Shown here: in pieces, positions 45,657-57,060 of the stretch
Layout: every line of letters starts with the position of its first letter
How positions within the stretch are numbered: the first letter of the stretch is position 1
Assembly (NCBI GenBank): GCA_941918925.1
Contig: OW799237.1
Coordinates: 55,912,997 to 55,976,996, forward strand
Source: Phyto melanocephala
Lineage: Eukaryota; Arthropoda; Insecta; Diptera; Rhinophoridae
DNA: 64,000 nt
Direction of reading: 5' to 3'
Program-made: the position numbers and the translations under genes
The notes under the pieces: generated by a model
What the model saw: the letters and a program-made list of their open reading frames with translations, nothing else
What the model was told of the DNA's origin: nothing
Databases searched by the model: none

Positions 45657-47359
45657 AATTAGTAGATGATATTCAACCATTTAACAACAACCTATCTGTA
45701 GAGCCAATTTTAACTATTAAGACAATTATACCTGCTAAGACCAACCATCTATTAAAACATATTCTACCGGAGGCTACGAATGTACTTGATGTGATAAACA
45801 AACCTGATCTTACAAATAGTCATCCACTACAAAGACCTTACCATATTCGTTTGAAAGAATATGAAAGAACAAGAAATAGAATTTTTAATGAGCCAATAAA
45901 TAAAATTAATAGATCGTCCAAAAGAATTAATGAATTTTACAAGAGAAAGAAAATTTTTTATAAACATGTCATATCATCCTTAGTAAGTAAAGAAAATGAT
46001 AATAGACCTTATATTAAATTATATTTACAAAATAAAAATCATTTTGCTCTAATGGATAGTGGAGCAAATGTTAACATTATTGGAGGAGACTTATGCACTG
46101 AAATTGCTAAAAATGGGAAATTCAAACGGGAAGTTGCAAAAGTCAAAACAGCCGACGGACAACAACAACGAGTGTTGGGAACCGTAACTATGGAAATTAC
46201 TTTCAATGGATTTAAGAAGCCAATTGAGTTCTTGTTGATTCCGACAATTTCACAAGATATAATTTGTGGTATGGAGTTTTGGAAGAAGTTCAACATACAA
46301 ATAGTAACCAAGAATACGGTTAATGAAATTTTTTCAGATGAAGGTTCAAACAAGATTGAATTGTCTGCATATCAAAATCAACAGTTACAAGAGGTAATGG
46401 ATTATTTCCCAAATTCAGAACGAGATGGTTTAGGATGTACCTCAGTATTGGAACACAATATCGATACTAAGGATTCTATACCTATCAAGCAAAGATATTA
46501 TCCTATATCTCCGGCAAGGGAGAAATTGTTATGTGATGAAATTGATCGCATGTTGAAAATGGGGGTTATTGAAGAATGTTCCACATCACCATGGTCATCT
46601 CCTGGAGTTCTAATAGTTAAACCTGGAGAAGTGCGATTTTGCTTGGACAGTCGACAATTAAATTCGGTGACGACTAAAGATGCGTACCATATTCCTAATA
46701 TAGACGGACTAATTTCCAGACTTCCTCCAATTTACTTTATCTCTAAAGTGGATCTGAAAGATGTATTTTGGCAGATTAAATTGGACGAATCATCAAAACC
46801 AAAAACGGCGTTTACAATTCCTAATCGGCCTCTGTACCAATTTATACGAATGCCGTTTGGATTGTGCAATGCTCCACCGACAATGTGTAGACTGATGGAC
46901 CAGGTCATTCCGTACAACTTGAAGACAAATGTCTTTGTTTATCTTGACGACTTACTAATAATTTCGAAAGATTTTGACGAACATTTAGAGCACTTAAAGG
47001 TAGTGGCTTCCCAATTGCGCAAGGCTAATTTGACCATTAATGTAAAGAAAAGTAGTTTTTGTATACAAAACGTTCAGTACTTGGGTTATATTGTTGGCGA
47101 AGGTGAACTTAAAGTAGATACGGGAAAGGTAAAGGCCATTTCACAGTTTCCAGTTCCAAAAACGGTTCGACAGTTACGCCAGTTTCTTGGTATGGCCGGC
47201 TGGTATCGCAGATTCATTGATGATTATGCTACTGCTACATTCCCTTTGACGGAATTGTTATCCAAAAGAAAAAACTTTGCTTGGTCCGATGAAGCCCAAA
47301 AGTCCTTTGAAGTAATAAAAAATAAAGTGACGTCAGCCCCTTGTTTTGGTACATGCTGA
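45650..47359 (+). pseudogene. pol: gypsy protease-reverse transcriptase part of pol
   Basis: Frame 45590-47359. Retropepsin: HFALMDSGANVNIIGG (catalytic Asp in DSG, about 46053) and IICGMEFWKKF. Reverse transcriptase: CSTSPWSSPGVLIVKPGEVR, YFISKVDLKDVFWQIKLDE, FIRMPFGLCNAPPTMCRLMD, VFVYLDDLLIISKDFDEHLE (YLDD near 46940), TVRQLRQFLGMAGWYRRFID. The frame breaks near 47340, where it shifts into RNase H. RT domain residues appear intact. Confidence 0.9.
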
Positions 47360-47780
47360 TTTTAACAAACCGTTCTTACTTCAATGTGACGCAAGTACTT
47401 ATGGAATCGGTGCAGTTTTAGCTCAGCTGGATGATAAAGGAAACGAACGGCTAATAGCATACATGTCACAGAAGCTAACTAAATCCCAGCGAAACTATTC
47501 TATTTCAGAGCTTCAATGTTTGGCAGTAATGTTGGCCATTAGAAAATTTAGAGCCTATATTGAAGGCCATGAGTTTAAGGTAATTACTGACCATGCTAGT
47601 CTTAAGTGGCTTATGAGGCAAAAAGATCTGTCGGGGCGATTAGCGCGGTGGGCTCTTAAATTACAAGGTTTTGATTTTACCATAGAATATCGCAAAGGTA
47701 AAGAAAACATTGTACCAGATGCATTATCCAGAGCTTTTTATGGTGAGAATTTTGGATTTGCAAACTTTGCCTTGTATTGA
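47346..47780 (+). pseudogene. pol: gypsy RNase H part of pol
   Basis: RNase H with FLLQCDASTYGIGAVLAQLD (first catalytic Asp), ISELQCLAVM (Glu) and VITDHASLKWLM (Asp), then the linker EYRKGKENIVPDALSRAF. It starts in a new frame relative to the RT and shifts again near 47740-47780 before the integrase. Confidence 0.88.
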
Positions 47781-49005
47781 TCTTAAGTCCAAAGCCTTCG
47801 AAAGTCCTGAATACGTTCGATTAAGAAATGAATTTTTAAAGTTAGACTCGCCAGATTATAAAATAGTAGACAAATTTATTTATAAGAGAGCAGATTTTAC
47901 TGTAGGTAGTTTTGATGAGTCTGATAGTTGGAAGCTGTATGTTCCAGAAGAACTTCGTAGGGAAGTAATCTTCGTTGCTCATGACGTACCAAAATCAGGT
48001 CATGGTGGTATTGCAAAAACCGTTCATCGTATTAGACAATTCTTCTACTGGCCTAAATTAATCGTTTATGTAAAAAACTACGTTGGAAATTGCTCGTACT
48101 GCAAAACTTCAAAGGTGCCAACAATATCGCTTAAACCACCCATGGGCCAAATCGTAAATACGGAAAGACCATTCCAGCGTTTATACGTTGATCTGATTGG
48201 ACCTTTCCCACGAACTAAGAATGGAAATATTGGGATTTTAATAATTCTTGATCATTTCACAAAATTTACTTTTCTATAACCGATAAAAAAATTTATAACT
48301 AAACCAATTGTAGAGTATATACGAAACGAGATCTTCACTTGCTTTGGTGTTCCGGAAATTATTGTTTCCGATAATGGAAGTCAATTTAAATCAAGTGAAT
48401 TCAGAAAGCTTGTTAACCAATATGGAATACAATACCAGTTTACTGCAGTTTACAGCCCGCAATCCAACGCAAGCGAAAGAGTTAATCGATCGGTAATTGA
48501 AGCTCTTCTCTCTTACGTCCGAAATGATCAACGTCAATGGGATGAGTATTTGGCTAACGTTAATTGTGCAATACGGAGTAGTATACATCAAACTACAGGA
48601 AATACCCCTTACGAACTTCTATTCGGACAGAAAATGATAACACATGGACAGGACTATACAATTTTACGAAATTTGGAACTTATGGCGGAAACAGATGCAA
48701 AATTAGAAAGACAGGACAATTTTACACTACTTCGAGACTCCATAAGATCAAAGATTAGGGAAGCTTATGATCGCAATACCAAGTCATATAACTTGAGATC
48801 CCGACGGCGAGAGTTTAATGTAGGACAGATAGTAATACGGCGTAATTTTGTTCAGAGTTCTTTGGCAGACAATTTTAATGCAAAACTGGCACCTACTGGC
48901 GTTAGGGCAAGAGTAAAAACGCGAATAGGTAACATGAGCTATGAACTTGAGGATTTGAACAGCAGTCATACAGGGGTTTACCATATTAAGGATATATGGA
49001 TATAG
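47770..49005 (+). pseudogene. pol: gypsy integrase part of pol, one stop
   Basis: Frame 47710 runs IDLKSKAFESPEYVRL, then an HHCC finger (HDVPKSGHGGIAKTVHRIRQ; CSYCKTSK), core start RLYVDLIGPFP (first Asp), and a stop TAA at 48277-48279. The same frame then stays open: IIVSDNGSQFKSSEF (second Asp), YSPQSNASERVNRSVIEALL (Glu) and a C-terminal part with NTPYELLFGQ, NVGQIVIRRNF and TGVYHIKDIWI, ending at 49005. One nonsense mutation thus separates two otherwise complete halves. Confidence 0.9.
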
Positions 49006-49094
49006 AAGATTTTTCAGTTTTGAATTGTTAATATTAACATTGACACCTTTTGTTCAGTTGAAATTCTGCAGCACGCTTAGCATTTCATCTGCTT
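49006..49094 (+). other. Short 3' untranslated spacer before the 3' LTR
   Basis: Only 89 bases separate the integrase stop and the 3' LTR. No strong polypurine tract is visible (it reads TTTCATCTGCTT before TGTGACGG), which is unusual for an LTR element. Confidence 0.5.
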
Positions 49095-49468
49095 TGTGAC
49101 GGTGATAAATTTTAATTTAAACAGATTTGCATTCCACGGTAATTAAAATTTTACTGTAGGTTTTATATACCAAGTTTATTCTTTTTTATTTTTGATTTAG
49201 CCTTGATTTTTACTTTTGAAAATTGTTAGAAAATTTTTGAACTTTTACAAAATAAATTTTAATAGAGCTGAACACAAAGTAAAGATTATCAAATAAAAGG
49301 GTTTTTATAACGGAAAGGAATAGTGATTCAACATAACTCTTAAATACTATAATTTTTATTTGATGCGGAGAATAGTTAAACAATCTTGTGGCAGTTATAT
49401 TTTTATATTAGGCTATAAGTTCTATGTGATAATGACAGAATATCTAGGAAAAGTTAGTCATCCGATAC

Positions 49469-49536
49469 TAGCTGAGTGGAATGCATTTTCGAAACCAGCT
49501 ACGGTTTCATCATCAGCACTCTTTTGATCAGAGCTA
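49469..49536 (-). ncRNA. Type I hammerhead ribozyme, unit 1
   Basis: Minus strand in order: outer helix I TAGCT (49536-49532), loop CTGATCAAAA, inner helix I GAGTG (49521-49517), core CTGATGA (49516-49510), one extra T, helix II GAAACC/GGTTTC with 6-nt loop (49508-49491), core GAAA (49490-49487), palindrome ATGCAT (49486-49481), U16.1 and C17 (49480, 49479), inner helix I CACTC (49478-49474), outer AGCTA (49473-49469). Predicted cut between 49479 and 49478. The extra T next to helix II is unusual but all core bases are kept. Confidence 0.8.
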
Positions 49537-49965
49537 CAAATGTTGTGTGTAAATATCGACTATTTAACTCAGTATTTATTGAAATTTGAAATATAGAATT
49601 ATTTGTTCTAATTGATTTATGTATTTCATATAACATTGAGTTAGTACGAAATCTACCAACATCTGTTTTTCCTGTATTCTTTTTGCACGTCATTACCACA
49701 GGTAATTAATAGTTGCCTTTAGCTACAGATCCACAGATGTCGCTAAAGCAATTTTTGCAATTATGCAGTTTCATTATATGTCACATGTGTTCTAAACAAG
49801 ATGGTATTAGTTGAACAATGTTTTTATTTTTACACCATGCCCTGTGTTTGTTGTATTTTTAAAGTATTACATTTGAACTTTTTAATTTGTATTATATTTT
49901 TATATTAGGCTATAAGTTCTATGTGATAATGACAGAATATCTAGGAAAAGTTAGTCATCCGATAC

Positions 49966-50033
49966 TAGCTGAGTGGAATGCATTTTCGAAACCAGCTACG
50001 GTTTCATCATCAGCACTCTTTTGATCAGAGCTA
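49966..50033 (-). ncRNA. Type I hammerhead ribozyme, unit 2
   Basis: Same sequence as the ribozyme of unit 1, displaced by exactly 497 bp. Confidence 0.8.
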
Positions 50034-50462
50034 CAAATGTTGTGTGTAAATATCAACTATTTAACTCAGTATTTATTGAAATTTGAAATATAGAATTATT
50101 TGTTCTAATTGATTTATGTATTTCATATAACATTGAGTTAGTACGAAATCTACCAACATCTGTTTTTCCTGTATTCTTTTTGCACGTCATTACCACAGGT
50201 AATTAATAGTTGCCTTTAGCTACAGATCCACAGATGTCGCTAAAGCAATTTTTGCAATTATGCAGTTTCATTATATGTCACATGTATTCTAAACAAGATG
50301 GTATTAGTTGAACAATGTTTTTATTTTTACACCATGCCCTGTGTTTGTTGTATTTTTAAAGTATTACATTTGAACTTTTTAATTTGTATTATATTTTTAT
50401 ATTAGGCTATAAGTTCTATGTGATAATGACAGAATATCTAGGAAAAGTTAGTCATCCGATAC

Positions 50463-50530
50463 TAGCTGAGTGGAATGCATTTTCGAAACCAGCTACGGTT
50501 TCATCATCAGCACTCTTTTGATCAGAGCTA
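50463..50530 (-). ncRNA. Type I hammerhead ribozyme, unit 3
   Basis: Same sequence as units 1 and 2, displaced by 994 bp from unit 1. All three copies are intact in core and helices. Confidence 0.8.
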
Positions 50531-51787
50531 CAAATGTTGTGTGTAAATATCAACTATTTAACTCAGTATTTATTGAAATTTGAAATATAGAATTATTTGT
50601 TCTAATTGATTTATGTATTTCATATAACATTGAGTTAGTACGAAATCTACCAACATCTGTTTTTCCTGTATTCTTTTTGCACGTCATTACCACAGGTAAT
50701 TAATAGTTAATAGGCCTGAGTGTGGTGCAAACCGTAAAAGTGCTTAGGGTTAATCTTTAAATAGGCAATGCAAGATTCTGTTTTATTTTTTTTTTTGAAA
50801 TTTTGTTGAAGCAACTAATAAATCAGTTAAAAGTAAGCTGGTATCGTGTTATTTCTAGTAAACGGAACAACGTTATTCAAATTTACATCGGGTCTTTCTG
50901 ATAAGGAAAACTTTGAATTTAATCTTATATTGAGGTGGCAAAACATCATTCTAATCTAACGTAAATAAACATCAAATTAAGTAATAAAATTTATTGAGGT
51001 ATATCGCAAGCTTTAGCTTAAATAAGCTAAATTTTGGTCGTTGTTTTAAAAGAAAAAAAGGAAAGAGAATAATTAGAACGGATTGGGAGTTAATTGCAAA
51101 TATTAATAATCTACTTTTTTTTTATTTATAAATAATAATATTTTTTTTTAATTCTAAATTCTTAAACACATTGTTGGTTTGTGTTGAACTTAATCGTGTA
51201 ATTTACGCTAAAATATCTTACATTGTTTAAAAATATTTAAATTAGTCACTTTAATTAGTTTTGTGTTTTTTTTCTTATAAATTAAATACTCTATAGTTAT
51301 TCTCTATCTAAACAAATATTGATTTTTGACATACATACCCTTAATATAAAACTATAACTGATATTGTTCCTTTATATAACTTGTGAGTGACAAACTTTAA
51401 ATTTATTACACGATCATTCAGCTGTCATCCGGCGCCTTTTGATATCGTGGGACATTATAAAAAGTAAGTTGTAATATTATTTATTTAACAGTCACATTTA
51501 ACATATACTTGAATTAAACTTAGAGCAATACTAGCTGGAAATATTAATTTTTCGTTATTTTTTTATATTATATTGCATAATGAATAATTAACTGAAACTC
51601 ATAAAGAAAAGTAAAACTAAAAGAACTAAATTTTAAATATAATATTTTTTAATTATCGTCGTAAATAAAGTCCAATTAAGGTGACTATCATAGTTTTAGA
51701 CAATTTTTTTTACATAATTCTTAATTTGCTTATTGTGTATTTAACCTTTACTTAACTATTTAATTTGAATTTTATTTCGTTGTATAA

Positions 51788-51807
51788 TCTATATATATAA
51801 AAGTGAA

Positions 51808-51854
<47 letters not shown>

Positions 51855-52554
51855 GCTATAGACTCTGAAACTGTAAAACCGATCGGGCTCAAACTTTGGT
51901 AAGTTGTTGTACACATACCGGGGAGTGTTTATGGATGAAAAAAAGTGGGCGGGGCCACGTCCATAAAAAATTAGTTATCAGTTTTAGCTACTTGCACTTG
52001 ACCGATTTTTCTGAAACTTTGCACACATATCAAACTGTCATGACTAAATAATTTCGTGATAAGAAAAGTGGGCGGGGCCACGCCCCTAAAAAGTTTTAAT
52101 TTTGAGGTACTTGCACTGGACCGATTTTTCTGAAACTTTGCACACATATTAAGCTGTCGTGACTTTATAATTTTGTGATTAAAAAAGTGGGCGAGGCCAC
52201 GCCCATAAAAAAAGGCTATAATTTTGAGGTACTTTCACCAGACTGATTTCTCTCAAACTTTGTACACATATTGAGCTGTCATGACTAAATAATTTCGTGA
52301 TTAGAAAAGTGGGCAGTGCCACGCCCATAAAAAAAAGGTATCATTTTGAAGTACTTGCACTAGTCCGATTCTTCTGAAACTTTGCACACATATTGAGCTG
52401 TTATGACTTTACAATTTCGTGACTAGAAAAGTGGGCAATGCCACGCCCATAAAAAAATTATAATTTTTAGGTTTTTTCACTTGATATTCAATTAAAATTC
52501 AAAATGCATTTCGATTCATTAAGGGGCGTAGCAACGCGCGCCGGGTTTGGCTAG
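51788..52554 (+). mobile_element. Helitron family 1 copy in the 3' LTR
   Basis: Same boundaries and LTR position as 42355-43119, but (TG)n is longer and the array differs: it has a unit (GTGGGCGAGGCCACGCCC) missing from the 5' copy, and units 3 and 4 of the 5' copy are fused here. Confidence 0.92.
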
Positions 52555-53111
52555 TATTAAATAAAATATGAACTATTTTTATGTTTAAAAAAAAAATATT
52601 AAATTCGAACATGAATTGAACAATTAATTATATTATGAAAGGTGAAGTAGGAGGTATGGGGTAAAAGGAGTAAGGTGTTATTATTATTTATATGGGTTGA
52701 CAGTTTAGAACACAATATATGTCAGCATGGAGGGAGGGCATTGAAAGGTATAGCGAACTTCATCTTAAGCTACAGCCTTATCCAATCATCAACCAATTTT
52801 TTTATTATATACTAATTTAATTATGATATGTGGGTTATTTTGTTTTATAAAGCTAGCTACCTAAAGTTAATTAAACTTTGTAACAGGTTCAAACTATTTA
52901 TTTATTTTTATTGGGAATATGACACACCCCAACGACGAGCACAGCCGGAATATTAGGTAGCGCCGTTCTCAAATTACTACCCCTATATGTAGAATCGTTA
53001 CACATACATGTAAAAAACATACCAAAAAAAATTACAAAAAAATATATTAAAAATAAAAAAAAAATAATAAATGAAATTACAAAAAAAAAAATTTAAAAAA
53101 TAATCAAATAT

Positions 53112-53836
53112 AAACAAGTAACAGTGCTATATTCGGCCGTGCCGAATCTTATATGCCCTTCACAACGTGTAGTTATGCAATAACAATTGTTTGTATCACC
53201 ATTCATCCCATATAAAATACGTTCATACGTACAAGTTAGAATAAATGTGGCATCGAATCCCAGCTGAGCCAAAAAAATTTTATTTTATTTTATTTAATAT
53301 ATTATTTATATTTTATTATTTTTTTTATATTTTTTTAAAATTTTTTTAAATTTTTCTTTAAATTTTTTTTTAAATTTTTTTTAAATTTTTTTTTGTAGTT
53401 TTTTTATTATTTTTTTCTTATTTTTAATATTTTTTTTTTTTTTAAATTTTTTTTGTTTGGTATGTTTTTTACATGTATGTATGTATGTATGTTGTTGTTG
53501 TAATTGTGAAAAAAAACGAGGTGGTCGTGGTTTTTTGCTCATATCTCAGAAAGTTATGGGGCGATTGTGCTGAATTTCAATAGCGATTCATTCCTGGATA
53601 TTTCCAAGAGATTGATACCATATACAGATCTGAGGAACATATAGTTGCTTCTAAAAGTTGATTTCAACCAACACACGGACAGACGGACAGACGGTCAGGG
53701 CTTAATCGACTCCTCTATTCATAAGCTTTCAGAAAATATATACTTTATGGGGTCGGATATGAAAACTGTAGAAATTACAAACGACATGACAAAGCTATAT
53801 ATACCCTTGTGCACCACAGGTGAAGGGTATAAAAAA
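53112..53836 (-). mobile_element. DINE-1-like element, subfamily 1 (variant with inverted module)
   Basis: 3' end hairpin TTCGGCCGTGCCGAA at left; body with TGGCATCGAATCCCAGCTGA (opposite orientation to the 34478 copy) and GCGATTGTGCTGAATTTCAA; 5' terminus GCACCACAGGTGAAGGGTAT at right. Same variant as 2790-3509. Confidence 0.85.
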
Positions 53837-54244
53837 TAAAAAAAAATTTTTGGCTCAGCTGGGATTCGATGCAACGTTTACTCTAGCCAGTATACACGTT
53901 TGTATATATGTATGTTGTTGTTGTGATGTTGTTTTTGTGAAAAAAAAATCGAGGTGGTCGTGGGTTTCTGCTTATATCTCAGTTGTTTATGTACCGATGT
54001 TTCTGACTTGCAATACCAATCTACTCCCGAATATTTCTGATTTTTTAATACCTCACCCGAGTCCAAGCGACTTCGGGGGGCGTCAAAAAGTTGATTTGAA
54101 CATACACACGGACAGGCGGACAGACTGACAGAGCTTAATCAACTCCCCTATATACTTTATGGAATCGGAAAAGAAAATTGTAGAAATTTCACACGGAATG
54201 ACAAACCTATATATACTCTTTTTCACTGTGTGAAGGGTATATAA
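53837..54244 (-). mobile_element. DINE-1-like 5' half, subfamily 1
   Basis: Begins at the module GGCTCAGCTGGGATTCGATG and runs to the 5' terminus TTCACTGTGTGAAGGGTATA; the 3' half is missing. Head-to-tail with the previous copy. Confidence 0.8.
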
Positions 54245-54276
54245 ATATTTTCTTTGATAATGCCAAAAACAAGTGA

Positions 54277-55050
54277 AAACAAGTAAGAGCGCTATATTCG
54301 GCCGTGCCGAATCTTATATACCCTTCACAGCGTGTAGTCATACAATAACAGTAGTTTGTGTCACCATTCATCCCATATGAAATACGTACATACATATAAA
54401 AACATACATATATAAAAACATCCCATTGTAAAATTATAAATTCACGTATGTATGTTAAAAAAACAAAAAAAAAAAATTTTTTAAAAAATTTATAAAAAAA
54501 AAAAATTAATATAATAAAATATATGTAAAAAACAAAAAAAATAAAAAAAAATTAAAAAAAAAAAAATAAAGAAAAAATTATAATAAAAATATATATAATA
54601 TATTAAATAAAAAATAAAAAAAATAAAAAAAAAAAAATTTTTTTGGCTCAGCTGGGATTCGATGCCACGTTTTCCCTAACCAGTATACACGTTTGTATGT
54701 ATGTATGTCGTTGTTGTAATGTTGTTTTTGTGAAAAAAAAACCGAGGTGGTCGTGGGTTCTTGCTCATATCTCAGTTGTTTATGTACCGATTTTTCTGAT
54801 TTTCAATACCGATCTACTCCCGAATATTTCTGATATTTTAATACCTTACCCGGGTCCAACCTATGTCGGGGGGCTTCAAAAAGTTGATTTCAAAATACAC
54901 ACGGACAGACTGACAGGGCTTAATCGACTCCCCTATTCATAAGCTTTCAGAAAATATATACTTTATGGGGTCGGAAATGAAAATTGTAGAAATTTCACAC
55001 GGAATGACAAACCTATATATACCCTTTTTCACTGTGTGAAGGGTATAAAA
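54277..55050 (-). mobile_element. DINE-1-like element, subfamily 1, full length
   Basis: Both ends present: AAACAAGTAAGAGCGCTATA plus hairpin at left, TTCACTGTGTGAAGGGTATA at right. Colinear with the 34478-35238 copy. Confidence 0.88.
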
Positions 55051-56555
55051 ACAAAATAATAGCCAGTTTGTACGAAAAGTACATTTTAGATGTTGTAATG
55101 GCAGACTCAAGTAAATAAACAACATTTTCAGTTTTGCCGTAAATCACAAATATGTAAATTAAATTTTGTTTGATAAACGAAAACTTAGCCGATCTTATTT
55201 GACGCCGCCAGTGATTTGTTAGCAAAAATTAGCAACTGCGCTTAAATTTGGATGTCGGCCCGATAAAATTATACAATGAACGGCGACGACTTTCAAAAAC
55301 TATTGCGGCTTGGCTTAGCCGTTTAGCACAGGTGTCTGCTTATTATATACGACAGCACAATAAACATAGCGTACAAAGTTTTATTATTATAAGACACTTT
55401 TTGTTTGAAAAGCAACAACAACATTTTTAAACCATTGTAAAATTTTAGAACAGTATGACATGATAAGACACCTTGTGAATCACCCAAATGTTTTCTTGAC
55501 TACAAGAAAAACATTTTTCTCCAGTCAGCGTGGATTTTTTCACTAACTGTCCATTTTTTTTGGGCAAATTTAGAAAACGAGTTTCAAATGATTCTACAGA
55601 TGCTTGCTCCGTACTAAATCAAGAAAATATAATACGTATTTTCAATAAGTATCAGTATCTTTTTAATAACAAATTCTCCGTGGCGAAGAGACTGATTAAG
55701 TCGACATAAGCTTCAATTGAGATAATAACAACTTCAATATAAAACTAATCTCAAATGAATTTGCAACTATTTTAGACAACTTTACACGAAGCAAAGAAAA
55801 CTTATTTCCCATATTTTTCAACGATCAATATCAATTGGAATAATAACTCATAATTCAACTATATACGATATGCGAAAACCGACAAACTCTCTAATTAATA
55901 CAGGACTGAAATCATATAATAAATAGTCTGTATTTCAAAGAGAATCACTTTATAGAAATCAACTCTAACATTTTAAGGTGCAGTATTTCCTTATTGCCAC
56001 AGATTTGTTTCTTAAACTTTGTTGTTTTTGTTAACTAATGTTTAATACAATATTAATACTGTTTTATAATAGGACATACATATATAATAGAAATATTTTG
56101 TATGAGATGAAATTCCCGGGATCGGCTTAAAACGTAAATCTAACAGAAATAAATGTGCTGTGCTGAAATCTTGTAAATGTATTAATGAGGCCTTTCCACT
56201 TTCATATATGGAGTATGCTGCTAATATTTATTTAAAAACAAAATAAAAATTGGGCATATACAATTAAGCCGTTAGTTGGAGGAAGGGTTCATAGTACGCT
56301 CCAGAATTGTCTAGTTACGGCAACGCATGCGACTAAACTTATTCAACTGATAATAAAAAAAAATAAATCAAATTAATTCTGGTAGAATTAATTTCAAAAA
56401 AGTTGATCTCTACAACATTGCTGATTTGTTTTTACTCGTATTTAGATAACAATAAAGACACATGTTATAGATCTTAGATTTTAGTAGTTTTTTGTGACAA
56501 AGTTTACGCTCACATTATACAACCGATTTAAAAAAAAAGGAAATTATATTTTTTT
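55051..56555. other. No gene seen
   Basis: 1.5 kb with no recognised repeat and no frame over 62 codons that looks coding. It could be unique host sequence. Confidence 0.5.
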
Positions 56556-57060
56556 AAACAAGTAAAAGTGCTATATTCGGCTGTGCCTAATCTTATATAC
56601 CCTTCACACAGTTTGTACCATCATGTAGTGACTATAACTGACAATTTATTAACTTTTAATTGACATGTTTTTCTAAAATAATTTTTTGCCGATATCTCTG
56701 CTGGTAATTGTTGCCAAAGTTATGTATATTCACCTTTTATAAATACGTAACAAAAGTTGCAATTATTTAATATATAGAAGCTGCAAAATCTAACTTCCAC
56801 CCACATAACTGATTTTCAATAGCAAAAATTCTAGAAAATATATCCGATAAATTGATGCCATATAAGAGAAGGGTAAAAAAATAATAAAGTATAGTTAAGG
56901 AGCTGAAAGTTAAAGTAGGCGTACCAAAGTAATTTCTGCTAATATATGTATATAGAAAAATAATTTCTGATAATTTTTTATATTACCATAATATTAAGCA
57001 GAAAGCCACATTTACAAAGCTATTGGTTTGTGCTGTATTATTACATCCTTCACACTGACT
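56556..57060 (-). mobile_element. DINE-1-like element, diverged
   Basis: AAACAAGTAAAAGTGCTATA and hairpin TTCGGCTGTGCCTAA, then TTATATACCCTTCACACAGT. The body is unlike the other two subfamilies apart from AAAGTTAAAGTAGGCGTACC (about 56907). Right boundary uncertain (near the CCTTCACACTGACTG at 57047). Confidence 0.6.

Larger units (their letters stand above)
49394..50712 (-). repeat. Tandem array of 497-bp hammerhead units (retrozyme/PLE-like)
   Basis: Units align at 49411, 49908 and 50405 (period exactly 497), nearly identical; the third is cut at about 50709. Each carries a minus-strand hammerhead. On the minus strand one unit also has a 66-codon frame (49499-49699) with no recognised domain. 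Two readings are possible: a metazoan retrozyme, or the repeated ends of a Penelope-like element, both known to carry type I hammerheads in tandem units. No reverse transcriptase is seen. Inserted into only one LTR, so after gypsy integration. Confidence 0.85.
40787..53002 (+). mobile_element. Ty3/gypsy LTR retrotransposon with giant LTRs
   Basis: LTRs begin TGTGACGGTGATAAA and end GTAGAATCGTTACA (TG...CA), with 4-bp target duplications CATA at 40783-40786 and 53003-53006. The 5' LTR is 2,780 bp and the 3' LTR 3,908 bp; the difference comes from later insertions. A tRNA-Lys primer-binding site follows the 5' LTR. The internal 5.5 kb holds gag, protease, RT, RNase H and integrase, all disrupted. 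No env-like frame is seen. The long LTRs and tRNA-Lys primer recall Ulysses/Osvaldo-type elements; this placement is tentative. Confidence 0.92.
49095..53002 (+). repeat. 3' LTR with extra tandem block
   Basis: Matches the 5' LTR from TGTGACGGTG to CGTTACA, with a 1.3-kb insertion (49394-50712) of 497-bp units and without the 5' LTR hairpin. Contains the Helitron at 51788-52554. Confidence 0.92.
40671..53111 (-). mobile_element. DINE-1-like 3' half, split by the gypsy element
   Basis: The parts 40671-40786 and 53003-53111 make one DINE-1-like half-element (3' hairpin plus A-rich tract) interrupted by the LTR retrotransposon at 40787-53002. The sequence flanking the insertion is CATA on both sides. 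Confidence 0.8.
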
